A DNA stretch of 64,000 nt, taken from contig NW_025931949.1 in NCBI RefSeq assembly GCF_000764305.2, positions 124,001 to 188,000 on the forward strand, in the 5' to 3' direction. This stretch comes from Hyalella azteca. Its lineage: Eukaryota; Arthropoda; Malacostraca; Amphipoda; Hyalellidae. This document shows positions 41,127-54,000 of the stretch, one piece after another. Position numbers and translations under genes: made by a program. Under the pieces are notes generated by a model. The model had not been told where the DNA came from, did not search any database, and saw only the letters and a list, made by a program, of their open reading frames with translations. Positions within the stretch are counted from its first letter, which is position 1. Every line of letters begins with the position of its first letter.

Positions 41127-44100
41127 AAATTTAGTTAATTTGGTGCCAAACTTGGCGCCGTTTTTGCTGTAAGTGCCGGGTTTTTATCCAGACTGGTTAG
41201 AGAGGCCGCTTGTTTTGATAGCTCAGAGCTAAGTGACCGGCGTCTCCTCCGTCGCTAATGGGCGTTCGTTAGACTGGCCTCAATCCAATTGCAGACCCAG
41301 AAGAGCTTGGCTGCTCTCGAATTGCTCGTATGAACTTACCAAGAACTTTTCTTTTCGCATTCAAATCTTTCTCCAGTAGGCATACGAAAATAGACATACT
41401 GCTTTGATATTTTCAGTTCATGAACTTTGACATTAAAACTTTTATGATTATGAAATGTTTTTTTTCTTTTGAGAATGATGTTAATTTAATTAATAAGTCA
41501 TTCGATTTAATTTGAAACTTCGTAAGACTGATACATCATCTGTAAAGGCCGCATAATATTTTTTTATACCAACCCATTCATTAACCATTGTAAACTATAA
41601 AATCACTTGATATATTATTTTTCTTGGCGAGTTTCCGCAAGTCATTACAGTTACATTTGTACTCTCGGTCCGTAAAAATATGATTTCATAAACCGTTACA
41701 TAGCGAAATTCTGCATAAAAGACAAGCAATTTCAATACGTAAAAACTTCAATACGTATTATTTTCTTTTGAGTTTGGAGGCGACCAACCGAAAAATTGAA
41801 AATCTGTTTTAAATGTTTATTGAAATTAATGAAATAGTTTATATCATGCTTAAATATCAGAATGTGCATTTGTATCCGGATTAATTGGATTATTTTGGCT
41901 CAAAAATACTTCTTTATTACACACTTAAATTGCAATCACTCGAGATCTTTCGGAAATTCTGAAATACGTTTTTACTGAGGTGCCAATATTGACGTCCAAT
42001 CTCCCCCCTCCTCTTCAGAATCAAAAGCCGAGAGCGCGATAGCTAATTACACATCAGTGTCCTGATTGCCCTCAATTACCCTTGAACTTATTGCACTCTC
42101 TATGCAAATTCTGAACCATTATTTCGCGCATGTGGGCACCAATTGAGTTATTGCAGTCACATGCTGCACAATTACAACACTCATAACGCCCTTAATTACG
42201 ACGGACCTGAAAGTGATCGTGGATCTCCTTGCCTTGCGGGAACAAGATAATCATCATATGATCTCCATCTCCAATAAAGACTCCACATCAGAGTCACTTC
42301 CGAGCATCCATAGCTGATGGTTCTCAGTTCTAATTGCTACTTAGGAAATTGCTAAGGGCGGAACTGCTGGGTGGGGAACGATCCAGATCATAGACCTTCT
42401 TGCATATGGCCGTGCATTACACTGACGAGCGACATGCGGCTCGAGCTACGGGCAACTGGAACAATGTCCTGAACATTTTCAAATTTATTTTACCTCTAAG
42501 CCGATAATGTAAATTTTTCATTGCATTCATACGACACCAAATAATTGTTTCTTCTTTTATGATTAAGAAATTTCTGCGTCTGAGCGCGTGTTCCTTCACT
42601 ATTATTGCCCTCTAATTGGTGCGGGTACAATATTTATCTTAATTTAGTTATTGGCATCGAGTGAACAGGTCCGTTTAGTGCGCGTTTCATTTAAATGAAG
42701 GCAACCAATAACAAGGCTGACATCGCAAAGAGCAATGTAGATATTCTCTCGTAAAAGTTTGGCTAGTTTGTTTGACAATTAAGAGAAAGAGAGCCAAACT
42801 CATTACCTGTGATAGTCATTAACTCATTGCCAAACTCATTACCGTTGAGAGTCATGTTATGCAAACAAAGCGAGTTCGCGTGATTGTGTGTTTACATTAA
42901 ATGGAAAGGCGGTGATTGATCATGCATGGAATCGAGTCACGAAAGATGGCCATGAAGTTGACTAAAAGACTCATTACTCTGTCACGTGACCTGGAAATGT
43001 CGCAAATGGAGCACATCAATTTCTTATAATGCCCTATTTTTTGGTTGAGTTAATCAATTCAGTTGACATAATTCAAATTGTCCGTATTGCGCCCGTAATA
43101 AGACGTATTCTTAAAGTAAAACAGTGTTTCTCCTTTCTTGTTAATAGGCAACATCGTTACTGATTTGAGGAAACAGATTGATGGGAATATAGGCATCGAG
43201 GAAAGTTGAAAGGTAATTTTTCAATATTGAAATTATGGCAAATATACAGCGAATTTACTTCGCGTGAGTTTCAAGTTTTTAATTCACAACTGCTTGCATA
43301 GTAACAAAAACAAAACATAGAATTGAATTGCTACTTAATAAACTGGATCTATTTTTACCGAATTGCATATTTTCCACAGAAGCCTAAAACGCAACTGTTG
43401 CCTTATGCAATACGTACGCACCAATAACATATTTATTATATGTTGGAAAAATAGGAAGAGATTATTCCAATTATAAACGGGGCATAGATCAAGTTTTCTG
43501 CCACTTCCTTGTTATTTAGGGGCAGAGTTGATTCCAATGATCGGAAATAATCATTTCAAGCCGACAAATTTAACCCAATAATTAAAGAAATGAAATTAAA
43601 ACGAACGATGAGTCTACAGTGGAAACCAAGTGTATTCTAAACATAAGTGAGAACCGATTATGAGTAGTGAGTTAAGATTCATCACACAGCATGTAATTGA
43701 TGTAATTTCCATCACTTTACAAGTAGGGCATAAACAGGCACACTTCACAGCCGATTATAATGTGATAACATTTTGCCAAGTAATCCCGAAGTATGCACTT
43801 TTTTCCATTTAATCCCTCTTGAGACTAAAGTTAATGCTTCTACGCCGAAGGTGTGCCTAAGTTCCCGCGGGCATCCATCTATTATGGTTGCTGATTAAAG
43901 CTGTCAAAAAGCACAATTCATTTATCTCCGGGTAGGCCATCCTATTGTGAAGTCCTTCAGAATGCATGCTTCTTTTGGCGGGTAAGTCTATTTTCTACAG
44001 TCACAGTAGTTTTTGCTTTGGTTCAGGTTGCTTTTTCATGCTACCACAACCTCCGTGACCGTGCCCGCATACCACTGACGTTCAGAAGTTTTCTTCATAT

Positions 44101-47100
44101 TTCATTCATCCATCTCTCTGTCCGCATGGCCACCCACTTCCTTCTCAACCGCAAAGGAAAAATTATTCTGCATTGGAAATAATATAGTATGGCATTAATT
44201 CACATAATATAACGAGTTTTAGTTGAAATTATCTGTTAATGTTACTATGTTATTTATAGCGATAGTTATATGCTTTTGAGCATAAATAATTTTCCGTCAA
44301 ATTATTGAAATGACAACTTCAACCGAAGGCAATGCGTCGACTAGTTGAATTACAGCTACGTCAACTTTTGAAAGTGCGGCTGTAAGTTTATTCTCGTCTG
44401 GAAATCGATCCATTATGGGATGAAGCGCTTCAAACGAACTCATACCACATAATTTTACATTTTCTATCTTCCAGTCGCCCTCGCTCTTTTGCTCACATGG
44501 GAGAAGTTTTTTCATGGTTGTGTCGAAAAAGAAGTCTTTTGAGTCCAAATTATGTACGGTTTGAGGTTCCGCCGCCACACCTGTGTCGTGAAACTGCCCA
44601 CGAATCTATTCACACAAATACCAGCTATTCAGGACACTCGAGAAATATTCAAAGACGTCTTTGTGTAGCTAACTCGAAAAATCACCCAGAAAAAAACTGA
44701 GATTCATGCGAAGACGGAATGCCGACCCAAGCTCTGGTATCTGGTGCATCCAGAATTTCTAATCAAATTTCGTAGTAGAAGGATATGATAAAATATGCAT
44801 TACATTTTCTGATGGCGTGGCATATATAACTCGTTCAAAGAATTATATTCTGAAATTTTCTTCGACAACCTTACACTCACTGCCCGTGTCGATTTATTTC
44901 TATATGCATACATCATCCATCATCAAAACAATTCAATCAGAATAGTTATGGCAAAATTAATTATTTTCGAACTTTATTAGAATTTCAATTTTTGACCCCC
45001 GTGATTCCGAAAATTTCAGAAGTAGAATTTTGTGTTATTAAGCTTTTAACACATTTGGAGGACTTCGCAAACAGGCTCTGTAGATGGTTACCCAAGAGTT
45101 GCCTGCAGCTGATTATCAGTCAGAGGGAAAAATTCATCAATTATCTAAGGAAAATTAGATAAAGATTAGGTCTCGCAGAAAATATCAATATTTCAACTGG
45201 TAAGACTTCGTACATCTCACTCTTCTGAACTTCCATTTTCGTAATGATGGGAAGGTAAATCTTCGTATCTCACTGACCGAGCTGCGGTGCCTGTTTGAAA
45301 GCAGCAATTATGTCACCGAAAAAATTCCCTGTCGTTTGTTTGACGTGAGCAACGCAGGTGAAAAGTTCTGAAATTTTAACGTCTAGTTGAGCCCACGGCA
45401 GAGCTTTTCTCCTCCATTTTACTGCCGTAAAAATCAAATTGGTCATCACAATGTTTGGAAAAATAGTTTTTTATCGAATTTAAGGTTGAAGGACTTCCGT
45501 CATCATGTCAAAATACTAAAACCATCTGAACCAAAGTCATCTTTCACCTGATTGGTTGAGGTTACAGAGAATACACTTTGCTTGGTGAAAAATGTAGCAC
45601 TGGTGTTTATCGGCTTAGTTGAACACACAATTCGACGAGAATAATTCTTATGAGCCTTCTTCATCGACTTAGCAAAGAATAACAGTATACGTTATTCTAC
45701 TTCAGAAGTTTATGAGTTATTTAAATTGGTTTAATCACCAACAGCAATGATGACTCTTGAGCAAACTTTTTATCATACGCTCTGATATCCCACAATCTTT
45801 GACCACAATAAAATGACATGATACCCTCTTATGACTTGAGAACAAAGCCGATAGGGCAATATATAAAATTTACCTGTCTTAAATTTAGCGCTTATCATGC
45901 AGAATCTCCATCTTGTGCAGAAGAGAGACATGTGGAGTTCAGTGATGGGATTCCTGTGGCTGATGCCGACCCCTGTTTACAGGAATGGTCGGGGCACAAT
46001 GGTTACAACGCAACAAACGAGACCCAATCTTTGGCGCCCGATAATTAAGTCTTTGGAGTTACACTCGAGAACCGTAGGTGGAATGGAGCCTTCATCGCAC
46101 TGTGCTGCTACGGGAAGAAAAGAAATGTTCTTTTCAGTGCTGGGAAGACGAGGGTGCTTCTGTTGAACTCGTGGTTATTAAACCCACTCTGTTTAGGGGA
46201 GGCAAATTACAAAGTAAATAGGAACGTCTTTGCAAAGTTTTCGTAATACAGTTTTTGCTTGGGTAACTAACAAAACACATGGTAACAAACATGTAACATG
46301 ATAACACGTTACAACAATAAAACATGATAAAATGGTAACAAACCGAAAAGTTTTCCGATAAATATGTTAGAAAACTTTTTGGCAGAACTTTTTTGCAACA
46401 GAAATTTAGTGACAAAAAATTTGAAAGTTTATTATCAAATTTGGACTTCAATTAGACTGCCAAATTCAACGTAGAGCAGTTGCAAATTTTTAAATTATAA
46501 TGGCGCGTACAGCGGAGATAGTAATTCGCCAACACTTTTAAATAGCTTTAAAAATACGAATGGATGAAAAATTAAGAGAATTCAGAATAAAATAGAACAT
46601 TTAACAGCTTTTACACCCTATCTAAGCTGCCAGCGCATCTACTCATTAGTTAAGGTCCCTCAAGATGGAGCACCAAGCAAAAAGGTGAAAATTTAGCATT
46701 TTCCTTACAATATTAATGGTTTGCTTGCTGCAGCGCCGAACGAATGGCAGGAACATTATTACGTTCGGGAGAAGCCCATCTAAGAATTAAGTGCGTACTA
46801 ACTTTAGTAGTGCAATGTAAATGAGATTACGAAATTACACTTCAATTCTGTTCCAGCGCTGACAGATACTCCTACAAAAAAGTTCCAATTGAAATGTCGG
46901 ATAACTTATATTGATTGAAATAAAACATTGTTAATGAGATGAATATCAGTAAATCAGAAACTAGCGCTATATCAATATATGGACTAGCGTTATATCAAAT
47001 AATAATATCAGGTCATCAGAGACAAAGTTGTGACTAGCGCCATATGGAAGGATTACGCAATTCGAAGCCTGAATCTATATTGTCCTGTAAATAATGTGCT

Positions 47101-47129
47101 GTATGTATTGTCCTGTAAATATTTAGGTA
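41127..47129. other. Gene-free sequence, 6 kb
   Basis: No gene could be supported. There is a 36-bp direct duplication of GCCAAACTCATTACC-containing sequence (starts 42793 and 42829), and three copies of an ACTAGCGYYATAT word at about 46960-47045. The 41990-42210 stretch is listed separately as possible regulatory DNA. Confidence 0.5.
41990..42210. promoter_or_regulatory. Possible enhancer: cluster of homeodomain/POU-like words
   Basis: Within about 160 bp there are four AATTAC-core sites (TAATTAC 42044-42050, CAATTAC 42073-42079, CAATTAC 42169-42175, TAATTAC 42193-42199) and a perfect octamer ATGCAAAT (42102-42109). The sequence is less AT-rich than its surroundings. Octamers bind POU factors and TAATTA-like words bind homeodomains. 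That this is a working enhancer is inference, and such words also occur by chance in AT-rich DNA. Confidence 0.25.
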
Positions 47130-47137
47130 CATATATT
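47130..47137. repeat. Left target-site duplication CATATATT of the hAT element
   Basis: Identical to the 8 bp directly following the right end of the element (48001-48008). Confidence 0.93.
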
Positions 47138-48000
47138 CAGAGCTGGGCAGCGCTACTTTGAAATGTGCAGCGCTACTTTGAAAAGTGGGTGTAGCGGTAG
47201 CGCTACCGCTACCGCTACACCCACTAGATTGTAGCGAGCGCTACCGCTTCAGTGAAATGTAGCGCCGCTACATTAGCCGCCACAATGGCAAAAATTATTG
47301 GAAATCTCTAAATATTTATTGTTCTGCTATTGGGATTTACTCATGAACATTTAATGATAATAAAACATTTTCAAAACATATCAGTGCAACTTTATTGCAA
47401 TTAACCTAACCGAACTAGCACGGGTTAGATACAGTAAGTAAAATTTACAGTTATTTTTATGTTTTACCTTCCCTACATGGATGTCTACTTTAATCTACCA
47501 GTCTCAAAAATTATCCACATATACATATAAAAATCAGTCTTTTATTTGTATATATATGTATGTATGTGGATTATTTTTTAGATTGGTAGATTAAAGTAGA
47601 CATCTATGTAGGGAAGGTGAAACATAAAAATAACTGTGTAAAAATAACTGTAAGCAAACTGGAACATGAAAAGTACCTGTAATTGGTAACTAGTAACAAC
47701 TTAACAAGTAACAACTAACATGTTGACACTAGTAACAGGCTAAGGTTGACAACATTACACCGAAATCTTTCGTACAGTTTTATTCTGTAATTTATATTAT
47801 GTATGTATCATGCTGGTTTTTAAATAATATTTAATACTATTAAGTAAAATCTAAAGGCTTTATCTATAAATGTAGCGGTAGCGCTGTAGCGGCAAAACCT
47901 CGTATCGTTACTTAAATATGTAACGGGCGCTACCGCTACCGCTACAATTGCTTAGATGTAGCGCCGCTACCGCTACATGTAGCGCTATTGCCCACCTCTG
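47138..48000. mobile_element. Non-autonomous hAT-type DNA transposon (MITE)
   Basis: The left end CAGAGCTGGGCA and right end TGCCCACCTCTG are inverted with one mismatch. They are flanked by the identical 8-bp target-site duplication CATATATT (47130-47137 and 48001-48008), the duplication length of hAT elements, and CAGAGNTGGGCA-type ends are typical of that superfamily. Both subterminal zones (47140-47280 and 47870-47990) carry many TAGCGGTAGCG/CGCTACCGCTA words in both directions, as expected for transposase-binding repeats. At 863 bp with no transposase frame, it would need a transposase encoded elsewhere. The intact duplication suggests a fairly recent insertion. Confidence 0.93.
47447..47637. 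repeat. Long hairpin (75-bp arms, 41-bp loop) inside the hAT element
   Basis: The left arm 47447-47521 (starting ACAGTTATTTTTATGTTT) and right arm 47563-47637 (ending AAACATAAAAATAACTGT) are inverted copies with only a few mismatches. The loop is AT-rich. The arms lack the TAGCGG words of the hAT ends, so this may be a foldback element nested in the hAT copy, or part of its own architecture. Confidence 0.9.
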
Positions 48001-48008
48001 CATATATT
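48001..48008. repeat. Right target-site duplication CATATATT of the hAT element
   Basis: Identical to 47130-47137. Confidence 0.93.
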
Positions 48009-51000
48009 GTCTTATATCGTAGTCGTCTTTCATTTTTCACATCGCCTTTTTCTTCCTGAGTTCATTTGAGTCTCTCAACAAAAATTGCTTTAACTGCTTT
48101 GAAAAGATAGATTGTTTTTTGCTCGGCCTGTATTTTGGCATATTCGTTGCATACGAAATAAGTGTCACTGAATACAAATTAAATCGGCCATGTTATCTTA
48201 AACTCAATCTACGATCAACGTGAGCATTTTCCAGGTTATGCTGTGATGACCTCAGATAAAAAAAAACAATAATATATAGAGACAGCTCGACCTGAAGCGC
48301 TAGCAAGTAAATCCCGGCCCCTAATGACTGATGCAGGGGTTTTCTTTTTTGCAGTTTTCAAGGGTTTATTTTCTAACTCAAATTGATAATGTCGACTGCC
48401 TTATTTATTGTTTTGTCACTTCATTTTTGCATCACTTATTTATCTGGGTTTCCCCAATAGGTATTAGATATTTCTACCCCGTATTTGCTGACTGTTATGT
48501 GGATGACAGGCCATTACAGCCAATTGCTCGTGCGATGGAACGCAAGCAGCGATACGTGACACCGGCATCACTGACACCCAGCTTATCTTGGTGCTTTTAT
48601 TCCTATCTCTATTGCTGCAAGGTTACCGTCGCTTTGCTTACTCAGGTTTAGCTGACTCAACAAGATTGAGGCTCAATGTTTTGCCACCCGAGAGGCACGA
48701 GCGGCCTTCTGTCGACTGTTGTGATGCCTCCAGATCATATTGGCCATTACACTTGCCCCTTCAGACTGCCTTGCAGTCGTAGCTTCGTGTCTTTATTGAC
48801 TGCATCACATGCTCTATTTTCATTAATTATGAAAACATTGAGATAAGGATTTCAGCGTGTGGCTTTCAGATTTTTGGGGTCCATTTTGTTTAGTATCTTA
48901 TGTTTTATATTCCATCTCATGAACGTAAATAATGGGATAGCAATCATTTTGTGAAACAAGAAGGATTTAGCACGAGAAAATATTGACATTTGCTACTTTT
49001 ACTAGTAATCCGTGAGGGTCAGTTCGCACTCGTACATAAAATTACGACTTAGCAAATTAAGATTAGATAAATTCCTTAGTGAACCGGCTGGGAAAGCGAT
49101 TTATGATAATTCTAGACGATTAATGTTAAATGTTCAGCATTTTTCCTGTCATTAAGCGGTTGCGAAACATTATCTACATATAAGTAAAAAAAATTCTATT
49201 TTCCAGCGACGTTTTTGCGATTTGATAATGAATTCCTAAAGTATGCAAACAATAAACATTTCTGTTACAGCAAATGTTACTCAGCCTGCACACGCATTGA
49301 AGGAGGATTTTACTAGATATGTGTGTTTAATTGCTGCAATTTCCATTTAATTGAATCACTATTTGCAACAAGGACCCGGTTGATGGGCCCATTGATGCTA
49401 AGTTTGGTTTCGGTGCACTGTTAAACCATCGATCACGCGGTTATTATGTTAGGTAATGGAGGCCTTAAAGGTTTTGATGCTGTGTCGGTATCAGTTACAC
49501 TCATCGCGCACTCAGCCACCATCCATCAATATTTATCTGAGCTGGCTGAGGTGAGGAGCTTGGTTTGAATCTGCCTCGATATCAGTGACAGCATCGAGCT
49601 CGGCAGCACAAGGCGCTTTTGTAGGGCTTCGACCTGGGCGAACGGCAAGTCATCTTCGTTCACAGCTGCGGTCAGCACAACTCTGAACAAAAGCGTCGAT
49701 TTCTGAGACTTGCGCTGATGAGTCTATGAGTTTTCCTGCACCCTGATGATGATCATCAATTCTTGCAGCATTTTACCGATCTCTAAGCTTTCGTATTTTC
49801 TTATAGTCTTATAGTAACCTTCTGTCTTGGAAGAGAGTCTGCGTTTCTGAGCCACAAGGAAGGGAGATATCATCCAGGCAAATTTAATCTACAGTCCTTA
49901 TCCCTGGCGTTATTCGAAGCCCGCCTTCTACGCCAGTATTCAGCGAGAGCAACTCATGGCTTTGGATCAGTGATTGCTTGAGCATCTATAAGCGATGCCA
50001 AGGCGCGCATTCGGCCGCTGATTACAGTTGCCCGAAGACGCTAAACTTGCGACAAACTTTGACCATGCAAACTCATGACTTCCAATGATCTCAATCATGC
50101 CCGGAGGTTGAGTTATAACAGACATTTCCTGACTCAATCACCTAGATTTCCTATATTTATTGAATGATATGATAGTGACACATTATTTTAATCTATTTTG
50201 TTCTCAATATGATCTGATTTGAACGTAAGACAATTTGGCTGTTCAGTCTTCTTCCTTAGTATACGCGATGAAGTCGGCCAATACCATTTTACGAGGCAGC
50301 ACACGCTTTCTCATTACTTTCCATAAATACAACATATACAAGTTAATTGCTGCGGCAAACTACAATTAATAGAGCACAAGGCAAACATTGAAGCTGAGGT
50401 TTTGATGAATTATTGATGGTTCCTTGGCAGGAAACTTGGTTGTCAACATCTCCATATTTCCGAGCTCTGGAGGCGCACATGTCACTTGTAACCTGAGGTC
50501 ATTGACGCGACGCTATTAAGGAACATCGATATCGACAGATGTTGTCAATGGAACCTGGAAGCCGTGAAAGCTTAGCTCCAATCACTAACTTCATAACCTT
50601 CCCTCACTCTAAATTTCCTGTAAATCTCAGACTATCACTTGATTCATTGAATTTAACGTTATTACAGCTTCAAGTTATTCGCTATTATTGTTTCATTGTA
50701 GATATCATTGAAAGTTAGTGAAATTATTTTCCAGAATTGGAGCCCTCAGTCTTTAAAAGGATGTAATTCGATTTCTGCAAAACTCCAGTAGAAAGATTAA
50801 AATTCCATCGCCTTTTAGATCAACTGGCATTGTATTTGTACTGAAATTTATTTAAGGCAGGTCATTTTGTACTGGCAACATACAGATATTGTAATTGGAT
50901 AAATGATAAACATTCTGTAACTTTAACTATTCAAATCATTCGAAATGTACAAAATTTTATTCAATTGCCATTAATACACATTTATACGATATCCGTACAG

Positions 51001-54000
51001 ATAAAAAGAAAATAAACAACAGATTTCTGAAACTTATTTTGTGATAAAAACGAACGTTCACCGCTGCAGGTTACACTTGGCATGTGCAAACCGTATTGCT
51101 CTAGCTCAACATGAGATTTGCACCCTGGTTGACTGTAATTGGAAGACAAACTTTGCTATGCCTTGAATGCAAGTCACTGCTCCACTCTAAAGAAGCCAGA
51201 GCTTGTTTCGGAACTCCAACGATACCATATAAAACGGAAGTCAATGCCTCTTATGAGTTAGCAAAACATTTTCCTATGCCACAGCTTGTTCGCGCGAACT
51301 GGCGAAGTGTAAATAAACTCTTGTTTGGGGCTCTTCGAAGATGTCGTGGGCAAAGATTTTTGTTGTTAAGCATAGACATATCCATAAATCAGCGATTTAA
51401 AAGATATTATTTGTTTACAAAATTTTGACGCTATTGGTTTTTCTTGACCAAATTTGCATAAAAATTTTTATCATGACATAAATGCATCTAATGGCCATGG
51501 AGAATTAATTTCTCGGCATAATTTCTTCAATCATTCAATTCATTAAATACAGAATTAGAGACATAAGTTTTCAATTAGTGCACGAAGCGCTTGCAAGAAA
51601 TGGCTCTATAGGAGAAGCATCTGGCCTGTGTCTCAAGGCACGTTACGCAATCTCCGTTCTTTCTGTGCCTCTCAAGTCGTCCTTATCTCGATGGTCTTTG
51701 TGAGGCAAGAAAGACGCGTGAGGTGCCGATGTAATTACGTCTCTGGTGTGGCCCTGTCCCTTCATTCTGGCTGCTGATCAACTCAATTAAACAGAGATAA
51801 ATTGTTTCCCTTCTCGTTATAAGCTCGTCTGGAGCAGTCGAGATGTTGGCACATTCTGCCTAAGTGGCGGCCGTTCAAAAATCATGTGATGCATAGGCTC
51901 GCTTACTCCACAGAACCTCAGCTTCATAAGCAAAACACAAGTCTTCAGAACTATGATCTTAAATCACTACTTGATATTGCATGGCACTTCATAAAAGATT
52001 GTTGGCTCTTTTTCTTCAAATTTGCACAAGAGCTTCATTACATCGTTCGTCGAGACAGTAAAGTAAATTAAAGTACTAAAATTATTTAATCGTCTAAAAT
52101 TTCTTAATAACTAATAATAATTATATATTTGTGTTTGAAAATAGGTTCGGGGATATTGCTAAAAAGGCATAGAAATAATAGTTACTTGATGATGTTTTTT
52201 GAAAGCTGAATTAGATGAGCCTGCGACAAAAAAAAACGATTTCTCATACGACATGAGAAATGAGATCTGTTCATGGGTAGAGACTGTCATACCGAATGAC
52301 AGGTCCTGTCTGCTCTGAGAACACTGCAAGACAGGAACCTTCTTCTGAAGATGAACGAGTTTTTCATGGCTTCATAACACGCGGCTCCAATTTAGGCAAC
52401 AATTGGCGTATCGCTCGTGTTGAGCTCATAAGTCTGTAGGTATGAACGGTAGTGCTACACTTTATTCTAAAAAAAATTAAATGTGGATGGGTTGGTCTAT
52501 GGCAATGAGAAAGCCTTTCTTCTGTGACCTGAAGGCATATTTCACGGTGGCAGTCCCCAATAATTGACTGTAGGGCTATGCTAGAGCTTCTCGTCAGCCA
52601 GAGGGAGCTTCTGCTAACCCTAGCCTTTTAATTATTGCTGCTCCATACTATCGTCTGCCTCTGATTGCTTCCTACCTAAATCGACGGTGTAATTGAAAAT
52701 CGTCTCATTTGAGAGATAAAAAATAAGGTAATTTAAATTAAGGAATTTCATATATTTTCTTACCTTCAATATATTTAATGCACGGGAGAGCGATACTGAA
52801 GTCAAAGAAAGCTCCCTTGCTGTGGTTGTATTTTATGTTGCATGTGTCGTTATATGACTTTTTCTTTCTTGTAGAGATTAGAGTACTTGAACGAATCATT
52901 TTAAATAAATATTTTTCCTTCAGTGTCAGGTGGTAAGATGAAAAATGTGCCACGCAGAAGTGTCAGTCTATCATGCTTTTTCGAGTAAAATTATTTCGTT
53001 TATTCCCGTGTAATTAAGTAAACAGGTTATACATAAAAGAGCATCAGAAAGTACTGCAGTCAAAACTGAATGGGTCAAAAAGGCCTGGAAATCGGTTCAA
53101 TACAGGAGAATTTTTCGTTGATACCCCGGGTACCAGATTTACTAGACTCGACGAGTTAAGCGAGCACATTAATGCTAAAATTATTGACCCACAATTTTTA
53201 AATATTTTACAAACTTCTTGAACATCTTTACTAGAATTTCACACCAGTTTTCAGTCGCTTAAATGGTGCCTAATGCAGTCTTTGCATTTATTTTCTCCTG
53301 TGAAAAATTGTGGGACAGGTTTAGCAACTTCTCATTTCTTGAGAACCAAACAGGGCCTATTATTGCACGGAAGACTATATTTTTTTGCTAATTATGCGTC
53401 GTAATTACAAGAGGGGATTATTTAGCTTGTTCTTCTGCCTCGCCCATGAATATTATATAAGCCGCTTCATTATTAGTTATTTTAGAGCACAGAGTTCTTG
53501 TTTCTTTTCGGCAGAGACTGGAATGTCTACAAGCCTCGATATTTTCTGCAAAACTATATTTTTCTTTCTGACTTTATTTGCATTCATCATCCTACACTTA
53601 GAGATATAATACATTTATTTTGTTACTTTCTCTGCATCCATATTTCCATGACATGTTTGTGCCCTTCTCTATTTACAAAAAGGCTAAATTCATCTGAATA
53701 TGAAGGTATTACCCACGTTAAATACTTATGCTGCGAGAGGTTTGACTTTATATCTAAATTTCTTGCATTTAATCGCGCACAAGTTTTTTCGTTTGCATAT
53801 CACGCTCATTTCCAGCTGAAAATCCTTAAATTGGGCTAAGAGCTCTAATTTTTTGAAGTGTACAAAAAATTTCATAATACTGATGATTTCCAAATTTATT
53901 TAACAGGTCAAAAAATATTGGGTCCTCGTGCAATACATCGAAATTATTTTTGATTCACTGTGCAGCCTTATAAATCACCATTTAAAGCCAGTTTATCTGT

